From Oscillospiraceae bacterium (lineage in GTDB: Bacteria; Bacillota; Clostridia; Oscillospirales; CAG-272), in assembly GCA_009779295.1 (NCBI GenBank), contig WREN01000106.1:1-7508 (forward strand): DNA of 7,508 bases. Reading direction: 5' to 3'. The translations under genes were made by a program, and so were the position numbers. The notes beneath the pieces were generated by a model. The model was given only the letters and a program-made list of their open reading frames with translations. It made no database searches and had not been told where the DNA came from. This document shows, one piece after another, positions 1-5,822 of the stretch (its first letter is position 1; the number at the start of each line of letters is the position of its first letter).

Positions 1-1224
1 CCGTCGGCTCTCAGCCGCCATAGCCTCAATTACCGCTCCTGTGAAACTTAAGTCGTCGCAGTTTAATAACACGCCCAATAAACATGCTATAGGATGTGAA
101 AACGATATATAATCTTCCTGTAACTTGTCATATTTAGGCACCGGAATGATCCCGAAATCGATGTCTTCACCTCTGAATACAATTACATAACCTAAAATCT
201 CACCGTAAAAAAGCGCTCTGTTATCGCTGAATATGTTCATTGTATTGCTCCAATTACCGCCTCTTATATCATCAGGCGTAATTGTATAATGATTTGTGTT
301 CATTATTTCGATAGTAATTTCTAAAATATTTTGAAGTTTTTCCAAACCGCTTTCTGTATAACTGAATTCAATCAAATCGTTACTGTCTTTTTTAACTATC
401 TTCTCCCCTAAGCCGTAATATAACCCGTAAATCATATCTTTGGTAGTAGAAAGACCGTATTGGTCGTTTTCGTCCCACTCGTCGGTTCCGTTTAGATTTA
501 TCGGAATATTTTTCATCATTTCCAAAAATTTCGCCACTGTCCAGTCACCATTTTTTACCAGCGTATAAGGATTCTCAAGCTGGTAATTTTCAACCAGCGG
601 TTTATTGAACATTATAATCCATGTGGTATATTTATCAAGAGTCGATATATCTCCTGTCGCAAAATAATTTTTACCGAATACGGAAAAATCGCGCACAACC
701 GATTGATCCCAGTATTTCTTTTCTAAATTTATATACGGCACGTCCCATAAATTCAAAAAATAACCGCGCTGCGACCCCGTCGCCATAGAACTCATATCAA
801 GCCAAGCCGCTTGATAGCTTGTATCGCCGCTGCTTATTACAGTGTTTATTCTTGCAAGGTCGCCGTTAAACGCAACTTTTATATTCACATCGAACCGTTC
901 TTCTATGCGTTGGTTCCGCGTATAAATAGCGTCATTCACCCGGTCGCCGTTTTCCGTTTCCCTGACAACTTCATGATTTGACCATGTTCCCAACCCGTTG
1001 CCGTATGACAAGAATGTTATAGTTTTGCCGTCGAATTTCATTTCAGGAAGGTCGTCGGGAATATAACCGTCATCTTCTTCGATTACGGGTTCGTCAATAA
1101 AACCATTATCATTCTCATTTATGTAATTGTCAGGTTTATTATTTACCGTTCCATTTTCATTTTGACATGATATAAACAGCAGCGCGATCATAATGCACGT
1201 TAAAAATTTAACATAATTATTCAT
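1..1224 (-). CDS. Extracellular solute-binding lipoprotein of an ABC transporter (3' end cut by window edge)
   Basis: Seen: an uninterrupted frame of 408 codons from an ATG at 1224 to the left edge, with no stop codon, so the C-terminus is missing. The N-terminus is a lipoprotein signal: Lys6, a hydrophobic stretch at 7-18, then FISC with Cys20 as the likely lipidated residue. An Asn/Asp/Glu-rich linker at about 21-60 would hold the domain off the membrane. The body looks like a family-1 solute-binding protein: GDRVNDAIYTRN at 93-104 followed by IEERF, a WTVAKFLEMM segment at 228-237, a degenerate calcium-loop-like stretch at 243-254 followed by DQYG, and DFGIIPVPKYD at 356-366. Known: such proteins capture sugars or other small solutes outside the cell for ABC permeases. 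Inference: the substrate is unknown, and permease genes may lie past the left edge. AGGAG sits 9 nt before the ATG. The gene is visibly AT-richer than the fatty-acid genes. Confidence 0.85.
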   Translation of the reverse strand, partial: MNNYVKFLTCIMIALLFISCQNENGTVNNKPDNYINENDNGFIDEPVIEEDDGYIPDDLPEMKFDGKTITFLSYGNGLGTWSNHEVVRETENGDRVNDAIYTRNQRIEERFDVNIKVAFNGDLARINTVISSGDTSYQAAWLDMSSMATGSQRGYFLNLWDVPYINLEKKYWDQSVVRDFSVFGKNYFATGDISTLDKYTTWIIMFNKPLVENYQLENPYTLVKNGDWTVAKFLEMMKNIPINLNGTDEWDENDQYGLSTTKDMIYGLYYGLGEKIVKKDSNDLIEFSYTESGLEKLQNILEITIEIMNTNHYTITPDDIRGGNWSNTMNIFSDNRALFYGEILGYVIVFRGEDIDFGIIPVPKYDKLQEDYISFSHPIACLLGVLLNCDDLSFTGAVIEAMAAESRR

Positions 1225-1233
1225 AATCCATTA

Positions 1234-1238
1234 CTCCT
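1234..1238 (-). promoter_or_regulatory. Ribosome binding site of the lipoprotein gene
   Basis: The minus strand reads AGGAG, 9 nt before the ATG at 1224. An overlapping ATG five nt upstream of the chosen start opens a frame that hits TAA after four codons, so it is not the start. If the adjacent promoter is real, transcription begins near position 1239. That would leave a leader of only about 15 nt, with the Shine-Dalgarno at its very 5' end. Confidence 0.75.
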
Positions 1239-1242
1239 TTTC

Positions 1243-1284
1243 AAAATTATATCATAAAAATTTCAAAAATGCAATGATAATTTT
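1243..1284 (-). repeat. AT-rich imperfect inverted repeat spanning the promoter
   Basis: On the minus strand AAAATTATCAT (1284-1274) can pair with ATGATATAATTTT (1255-1243). This is an 11-bp stem with a 2-nt bulge and an 18-nt loop. The second arm contains the -10 box and the first arm ends at the -35 box. The stem has only two G/C pairs, so it would make a poor intrinsic terminator. It might be an operator, or chance symmetry in AT-rich DNA. Confidence 0.3.
1246..1274 (-). promoter_or_regulatory. Sigma-A type promoter for the lipoprotein gene
   Basis: On the minus strand a -35 box TTGCAT (1274-1269) is followed after exactly 17 nt by a perfect -10 box TATAAT (1251-1246). A TGA directly before the -10 gives the extended TGn motif. 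The spacer is T-rich. The promoter sits in the only real intergenic gap of the window and points at the lipoprotein start, so that gene probably has its own transcript independent of the fatty-acid operon. The assignment rests on match to consensus and position only. Confidence 0.75.
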
Positions 1285-1306
1285 ATTCCTTTATTCTTCT
1301 ATTTTT

Positions 1307-2110
1307 CTATTCTTCATACCAGACTACAGCGCATATCGAACTTCCTGTATTTATTCCGATAACGGGTCCTAACTTTCGCAATTGTATCAACGCTCGCGTA
1401 TATTTCGCGGTCAAATACTTTCTTACATCTTCCACTAATTGGTTATGTATAATATAATGGATTATGATATAATCGGTTTCCGACGGGATTCCCGCAGTCA
1501 AACGCCGTATCAAATCGTAGCCGTTCCGCGCAGGGTCTTCCATTAATATTGCGCCCTTGTCGCACGAAAATACCGGTTTCAAATTCAACATCGAAACCGC
1601 TGATTGCCGTATATAGCTGACACGTTTGCTGTTTTTCATTATATTCAATTCATCAACCGTGTATCTCAATACGATATTATCTCGCATACGGATGATTTCA
1701 TTCGCAATATCATTCAGCGCGATGTTTCTGTCAGCCATCATTCGCGCTTTCTTAACTAACATAAACATTCCGCCGCCCGTAACTCTGGAATCGACGACGC
1801 AAATATTAACGCTTTTAATATGATTTGCCGCGACGCAAGCCGAATTATATGTTCCGCTCATCTTCGACGAAATCGTCAGGCACAAAATATCATACCCGCG
1901 TTTGCCGAGTTCACGGAACGTATTATAAAATGATTTTACGTCCGGTTGTTTAGTAGTTGGAAATATTTCGTCGTAAATGGAATCGTCTTTTATATCGTCA
2001 ATATATTTGTCGTATTTATTATTATAAATAGACGGCACAATGCTCACGCCGTATAAATGCGCTTCTCTACGAGTCATGTAAACGGTGCTGTCAACAACAA
2101 TAGCAATCAT
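1307..2110 (-). CDS. DegV/FakB-family fatty-acid-binding protein, divergent
   Basis: A 267-residue protein, slightly short for the family (usually about 280). Seen: the opening VVDSTV motif (Asp7-Ser8-Thr9), TTKQP at 52-56, the family core TISSKMSGTYNSA at 79-91, VDSRVTGGG at 106-114, a MLNLKPV segment at 174-180, and the C-terminal GPVIGINTG at 248-256. Known: DegV proteins bind a fatty acid in a cleft, and FakB members present it to the kinase FakA for acyl-phosphate formation in the cytoplasm. Odd: the usual C-terminal THxGPG histidine is replaced by Asn254, and TSQPS reads TKQPD, so binding of the carboxylate or work with FakA may differ. The ATG overlaps the accA stop by 4 nt (ATGA) and the Shine-Dalgarno is weak, suggesting translational coupling. 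The gene is AT-richer than accA. Family membership is solid; a FakB role is inferred, and no fakA is visible. Confidence 0.88.
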   Translation of the reverse strand: MIAIVVDSTVYMTRREAHLYGVSIVPSIYNNKYDKYIDDIKDDSIYDEIFPTTKQPDVKSFYNTFRELGKRGYDILCLTISSKMSGTYNSACVAANHIKSVNICVVDSRVTGGGMFMLVKKARMMADRNIALNDIANEIIRMRDNIVLRYTVDELNIMKNSKRVSYIRQSAVSMLNLKPVFSCDKGAILMEDPARNGYDLIRRLTAGIPSETDYIIIHYIIHNQLVEDVRKYLTAKYTRALIQLRKLGPVIGINTGSSICAVVWYEE

Positions 2111-2883
2111 TGTACACGTCCGATCTTACGAAATTTTTCGTATCTTCTCTGAAGTAATTCTTCTGTGGTTAGAATCGAAAGCTCATTCATTTTTTCCGCT
2201 AACAATGTTTTCAAATTTATTAACAGTTTCGCGTTTTCGGGAATGATTTTTTCGATGACGTCGAAACTGAACAAATCCTCCGCTGTTAATTTCAAATGAT
2301 CGGCGGCTTCGGCAGCTCGGTTCGGGTCTTTCCACAATATGCTCGCACATCCCTCAGGCGATACCACGGAATAATACGCGTTTTCGAACATCCAAACCTC
2401 GTCGGCTACGGCGATTCCCAACGCCCCTCCGCTCCCGCCTTCACCGATTACGATCGAAATAATCGGCGTTTTTAAAGTCATCATTTCCGCCAAATTCTGC
2501 GCGATCGCGTGACCTTGCCCGCGTTCTTCCGCTTCGATACCGCAAAACGCGCCGGACGTGTCGATGAAACAAATGACGGGACGTTTAAACTTCTCCGCAA
2601 GTTTCATTTGCCGCAATGCTTTGCGGTAGCCGTCGGGATGCGCCGAACCGAAATTACGCTCGATTTTATCGTTTGTACCGTGACCTTTCTCCAAACCGAT
2701 AACCGTCACGGGCGTGTTATTAAGCAATCCTATGCCCGTTATAACGGCCTTATCATCTGAGTAGTAACGGTCGCCGTGCATTTCACAGAAGTTCGCGAAC
2801 AATGTTTTCGAATATATAAAATCCGAGGAAACCGCGCGGGAAGATTCTCTCGCGGCTTTGACTTTTTCAGAACCTATCGCCAT
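2107..2883 (-). CDS. accA: Acetyl-CoA carboxylase carboxyltransferase subunit alpha
   Basis: AccA pairs with AccD to form the cytoplasmic carboxyltransferase, which moves the carboxyl group from biotin on AccB to acetyl-CoA, giving malonyl-CoA. The 258-residue protein has the crotonase-like core: FIDTSGAFCGIEAEERGQG at 106-124, the glycine-rich GEGGSGGALG at 147-156 that forms an oxyanion-type pocket in this family, and SPEGCASILW at 175-184. It is shorter than the E. coli protein (319) because the N-terminal part is reduced. That short form is usual in Firmicutes and is not a truncation. The ATG follows the accD TAA with no gap, and GGGGAGG lies 8 nt upstream inside the accD end, so the start is well supported. 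The 3' end overlaps degV by 4 nt. Confidence 0.97.
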   Translation of the reverse strand: MAIGSEKVKAARESSRAVSSDFIYSKTLFANFCEMHGDRYYSDDKAVITGIGLLNNTPVTVIGLEKGHGTNDKIERNFGSAHPDGYRKALRQMKLAEKFKRPVICFIDTSGAFCGIEAEERGQGHAIAQNLAEMMTLKTPIISIVIGEGGSGGALGIAVADEVWMFENAYYSVVSPEGCASILWKDPNRAAEAADHLKLTAEDLFSFDVIEKIIPENAKLLINLKTLLAEKMNELSILTTEELLQRRYEKFRKIGRVQ

Positions 2884-3714
2884 TTATACGACCTCCCCGT
2901 GAATTTTTAGTAACTTTGTCAGGTATTCTTTCTGATCTTTGCGTTCGATTATATCGTCGATGAACCCTTTTTTGAACAGAAATTCCGCTTTCTGAAATCC
3001 GTCCGGCAGTTTTTGCCGTATCGTCTGCTCGATTACCCTCGGTCCCGCGAAACATATCAGCGCGTTCGGCTCGGATAACGTTATGTCGCCCAACATCGCG
3101 AAACTCGCCGTCACGCCGCCGGTCGTCGGGTCGGTCAATACCGTGACGTATAATAATCCCTTGCCGCTGTGTTTCCTGACCGCGCCGCTGACTTTCGCCA
3201 TCTGCATGAGCGAAAGTATTCCTTCCTGCATTCGCGCGCCGCCCGATACGGTGTAGCCGATGACAGGCAAACCATTTTCCGCCGCGTACTCGAACACGCG
3301 CGTTATCTTCTCGCCGACGATAGTCCCCATAGAACCCGTCATAAAAATCGGATCCATTATGAATATCGCAACGGTGTATCCGTTTATCTTCGCCGTGCCG
3401 CAAATGACGGCTTCTTTTTCGCCGCTCTTTTGAACGGCGGTTTTTAATTTTTCGTCGTATTCGGGGAAGTCGAGTACATTCGCCGCAGTCATATCAGCGT
3501 CAAACTCGCTGAACGTGCCAGTGTCGATCAACAAACTTAACCGTTGCCGCGCGGGTATTTTAAAATAAAAGCTGCATTCCGTACAGACATAAAAACTCCT
3601 CGCGACGTCTTTCTTCAGTAAAGATTTGCCGCATTCCGGACATTCGATTAACAATTCGGGCGACGTGCCCTCAAGCTGGTTTTTGTGGTTTTTGAAACGA
3701 TTCTTGAACGTCAT
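2884..3714 (-). CDS. accD: Acetyl-CoA carboxylase carboxyltransferase subunit beta, zinc-ribbon type
   Basis: AccD is the partner of AccA in the carboxyltransferase that makes malonyl-CoA. The 276-residue protein begins with a four-cysteine zinc ribbon (Cys25, Cys28, Cys44, Cys47), followed by the crotonase-like domain. Diagnostic stretches are FMTGSMGTIVGEKI at 124-137, SGGARMQEG at 157-165, TDPTTGGVTASFAMLGD at 194-210 and GPRVIEQT at 224-231. Length is in the normal range (about 280-305). The ATG overlaps the accC stop as ATGA, and AAGGGG lies about 8 nt upstream, so translation is probably coupled to accC. accA begins immediately after the TAA, which fits the equimolar need for the two subunits. 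Confidence 0.97.
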   Translation of the reverse strand: MTFKNRFKNHKNQLEGTSPELLIECPECGKSLLKKDVARSFYVCTECSFYFKIPARQRLSLLIDTGTFSEFDADMTAANVLDFPEYDEKLKTAVQKSGEKEAVICGTAKINGYTVAIFIMDPIFMTGSMGTIVGEKITRVFEYAAENGLPVIGYTVSGGARMQEGILSLMQMAKVSGAVRKHSGKGLLYVTVLTDPTTGGVTASFAMLGDITLSEPNALICFAGPRVIEQTIRQKLPDGFQKAEFLFKKGFIDDIIERKDQKEYLTKLLKIHGEVV

Positions 3715-5003
3715 TTAATGTACCCCTTCCGTGTTAGAAAATCCGTGGTATAGCTGCCGTCCGCGAACTCGCTGTCGGATAAAATTTCGATTTGCAGCTC
3801 GCTGTTGTGCGCGACGCCTTCGATTACAAGTTCCGACAATGCGCCGCGCATCTTGCGGATAGCTTCCTCGCGCGTTTTCGCGCCGACGATGAGTTTGCCG
3901 ATCATCGAATCGTAGTACGGCGGGATGAAATAATTCTGGTAGAGCGCCGTGTCGAAGCGCACGAAATGCCCGCCGGGGATGTGCAAAAGCGTCACCTCGC
4001 CGCAGTTCGGACGGAAATTCTGCATGGGGTCTTCCGCGATTATGCGGCACTCGATGGCGTAGTTGATAAGCTCGCTCGCGGCAAAATCAATCTCGTAGCC
4101 CGCCGCGATCCGTATCTGCCACTTGACGATGTCAACGCCGAGCGCCATTTCAGTGACGCTGTGCTCGACTTGCAGGCGCGTATTCATTTCCATGAAATAA
4201 AATTTTTTGTCTTTATCGATCAGAAATTCAATCGTCCCCGCTCCGGTATAGCCAATACTTTTAACTATTTTTAATGCAGCTTCATGGATTCTTTCTTTAA
4301 GTTTATCGTCAATCGGCGCGGGACATTCCTCAAGCAGTTTTTGATTTTTCCGCTGAATCGAGCAATCCCTCGTGCCTAAGCAAATCTGATTGCCGAAGTT
4401 GTCGCACAGAATCTGCGCTTCGATGTGCTTCACGGGATGCAGATATTTCTCAACGTACATCGTTCCGTCGCCGAACGCGTTCAACGCTTCAAGCGACGCG
4501 GCGTTATATGCCGCCTGAAATTCCTCGCTCGTTTTGACGATGCGGATCCCTCTGCCGCCTCCTCCGGCACGCGCCTTCAGCAAGATCGGATAACCCGCTT
4601 CGTCGCCGGGTATAATTGGTACGCCGCACTCGCGGACGGTTCGGCGCGCTTCATCTTTGTCGCCCATCTTGGAAATGATCTCACTTGACGGGCCGATGAA
4701 AACGATTCCGTGCTCCTCACACAATTGGGCGAATCTGCTGTTCTCCGACAGCAAACCATAGCCGGGATGAATCGCTTCGGACTTCGTTTTAACCGCGACG
4801 GTCAGAATCGCACCCATGTTCAGATAGCTCTCGGTCACAGCCGCCGCACCGATGCAATAGCTTTCATCGGCCAAGCTGACGTGGAACGCATCGCGGTCGG
4901 CTTCGGAAAAAACCGCCACCGTCGAGATTCCCATCTCCTTGCACGCGCGGATTATGCGCACCGCGATTTCGCCGCGATTAGCAATCAATATTTTCGAAAA
5001 CAA
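3711..5003 (-). CDS. accC: Biotin carboxylase subunit of acetyl-CoA carboxylase, TTG start
   Basis: AccC carboxylates the biotin on AccB using ATP and bicarbonate, the first half-reaction of malonyl-CoA synthesis. The order is N-terminal domain (ILIANRGEIAVR at 6-17, HPGYGLLSEN at 79-88), ATP-grasp domain with GGGGRG at 147-152, and C-terminal domain. The E. coli active-site residues have counterparts: Lys116, Lys143 (K159), His193 (H209), Lys222 (K238), Glu259 (E276), Glu272 (E288), Asn274, Arg276 (R292) and Arg320 (R338). The protein has 430 residues against about 449 in E. coli. Most of the difference is one in-frame gap where only Asp-Glu-Ala stands between Pro-Gly (132-133) and Gly-Tyr-Pro (137-139). 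The start is TTG at 5003: it gives the conserved N-terminus, GGAGG lies 10 nt upstream, and the next in-frame codon but one upstream is the fabZ stop. The end overlaps accD by 4 nt. Confidence 0.96.
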   Translation of the reverse strand: MFSKILIANRGEIAVRIIRACKEMGISTVAVFSEADRDAFHVSLADESYCIGAAAVTESYLNMGAILTVAVKTKSEAIHPGYGLLSENSRFAQLCEEHGIVFIGPSSEIISKMGDKDEARRTVRECGVPIIPGDEAGYPILLKARAGGGGRGIRIVKTSEEFQAAYNAASLEALNAFGDGTMYVEKYLHPVKHIEAQILCDNFGNQICLGTRDCSIQRKNQKLLEECPAPIDDKLKERIHEAALKIVKSIGYTGAGTIEFLIDKDKKFYFMEMNTRLQVEHSVTEMALGVDIVKWQIRIAAGYEIDFAASELINYAIECRIIAEDPMQNFRPNCGEVTLLHIPGGHFVRFDTALYQNYFIPPYYDSMIGKLIVGAKTREEAIRKMRGALSELVIEGVAHNSELQIEILSDSEFADGSYTTDFLTRKGYIK

Positions 5004-5006
5004 TTT

Positions 5007-5423
5007 TTAAATACCTCCAACCGCAGCAAATGAAAATTCGCCGCTCATACATAGTTTTTCACCGACGTAGGCTTTACCTTTCGTAAAATAAAACGGCTCC
5101 TTGATTCTGTCGATTTCGCAAATAAATTTTATCGTGTCGCCGGGTTTGATGGGATTTTTGAATTTGACGTTATTGATTCCCGTGAACAGGGGTGTTTTGC
5201 CTTTGATTTGTTCGGTGAACAATACCGCGCAGGTCTGCGCCGCCATCTCGCATTGAATCACACCGGGCAGGATCGGGTTGCACGGAAAATGCCCCTGCAA
5301 AAAAAATTCGTCGCCGCGAACGTGATATGTTCCGATTGCTTTGCCGTCGTCAAGAATCACTTCGTCGATGAGCAGCATCGGTTCGCGGTGCGGTATGATT
5401 TGTTTCAATTCTTCACGTGTCAT
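5007..5423 (-). CDS. fabZ: 3-hydroxyacyl-[ACP] dehydratase
   Basis: FabZ removes water from 3-hydroxyacyl-ACP to give trans-2-enoyl-ACP in each elongation cycle, in the cytoplasm. The 138-residue protein is a single hot-dog domain of normal length (about 140). It has the IIPHREPMLLID opening at 9-20, the catalytic histidine in LQGHFPCNPILPGV (His45), and the acidic partner Glu59 in QCEMAAQ. The 14-residue spacing equals that of His54 and Glu68 in the E. coli enzyme. The frame stays open upstream to 5546, but those 41 codons lie inside accB and read as arginine-rich out-of-frame sequence. The ATG at 5423 overlaps the accB stop as ATGA. The Shine-Dalgarno is weak, so coupling to accB is likely. 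It ends 3 nt before accC and in the same frame. Confidence 0.95.
   Translation of the reverse strand: MTREELKQIIPHREPMLLIDEVILDDGKAIGTYHVRGDEFFLQGHFPCNPILPGVIQCEMAAQTCAVLFTEQIKGKTPLFTGINNVKFKNPIKPGDTIKFICEIDRIKEPFYFTKGKAYVGEKLCMSGEFSFAAVGGI
5014..5018 (-). promoter_or_regulatory. Ribosome binding site that fixes the accC TTG start
   Basis: GGAGG on the minus strand lies 10 nt before the TTG at 5003. It is built from the last sense codons of fabZ (the Val-Gly-Gly region). Only AAA and the fabZ TAA separate this site region from the TTG in the accC frame, so no other in-frame start can lie between the stop and the TTG. The next downstream starts would remove the conserved ILIANRGEI segment. 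Confidence 0.7.
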
Positions 5424-5812
5424 ATGATTTTGAAAAGGGTCTGGTTGTATTCGACAATTTCGCCGTTCTGCGCACAAATGTCGACGATCTCGCCGTCGAA
5501 GTCCGCGTTGATTTCGTTCATCAGCTTCATTGCTTCGATAATGCACAGGACGTCGCCCTTTTTGACTTTCGAACCGATTTCGACATACGGCTTCGCGTCG
5601 GGCGACGGCGCGATGTAAAACACGCCGATGAGCGGCGCTTTAACTTCGTGCACTCCGCTGAAATTATATGTGTTTTCAATCGGTTCGTTAATAACAGTTT
5701 GTATACTGTCACGCTTCATCACGATTTTATCTTTATCCTCGACGTATTCGATTTCCGTCAAGCCGTATTTGTCTAATATTTCCGCGATTGATTTTATCTT
5801 TTTAATATCCAT
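5420..5812 (-). CDS. accB: Biotin carboxyl carrier protein of acetyl-CoA carboxylase
   Basis: AccB carries the biotin that shuttles the carboxyl group from AccC to the AccD/AccA transferase. The 130-residue protein has an N-terminal helical segment (about 1-45), a short linker, and a C-terminal biotinyl domain starting at VKAPLIG (57-63). The biotinylation site is Lys96 in EAMKLMNEI. The stretch APSPDAKPYV at 68-77, between the domain start and IGSKVKKGD, is the extra 'thumb' typical of acetyl-CoA carboxylase BCCPs, which separates it from other biotinyl carriers. It is shorter than E. coli AccB (156) because the Ala/Pro-rich linker is reduced. The ATG at 5812 is 10 nt after the fabF stop, with GAGG 6 nt upstream. 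It needs a biotin ligase encoded elsewhere. Confidence 0.96.
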   Translation of the reverse strand: MDIKKIKSIAEILDKYGLTEIEYVEDKDKIVMKRDSIQTVINEPIENTYNFSGVHEVKAPLIGVFYIAPSPDAKPYVEIGSKVKKGDVLCIIEAMKLMNEINADFDGEIVDICAQNGEIVEYNQTLFKII

Positions 5813-5822
5813 AGGTAACCTC

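Noticed and set aside
1225..1306. An intrinsic terminator after degV
   Set aside because: The only inverted repeat has almost no G/C pairs, has a bulge and an 18-nt loop, and overlaps the next promoter.
2867..3403. A 178-codon minus-strand open frame inside accD
   Set aside because: It lies entirely in another frame of accD/accA, is rich in Arg, Gly and Asp as expected for a frame-shifted reading, and matches no family I know.
3792..4274. A 160-codon plus-strand open frame opposite accC
   Set aside because: It is antisense to conserved accC codons, has no ribosome site or recognisable domain, and is explained by the codon bias of the real gene.
4560..4640. A frameshift or pseudogene in accC as explanation of its short length
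   Set aside because: The frame is unbroken and motifs on both sides are in the same frame with active-site residues kept, so the shortening is an in-frame loss.
5424..5546. A 41-codon N-terminal extension of fabZ
   Set aside because: It is the out-of-frame reading of accB, arginine-rich and without homology. The ATG at 5423 gives a FabZ of normal length with the ATGA junction.
5208..5776. Overlapping plus-strand open frames opposite fabZ and accB
   Set aside because: They are antisense shadows of well-identified genes, without family features or a start context.
5813..5822. A FapR- or FabT-type operator within the operon
   Set aside because: Such sites lie before the first gene. The internal gaps here are at most 10 nt and show only ribosome-binding sequence.
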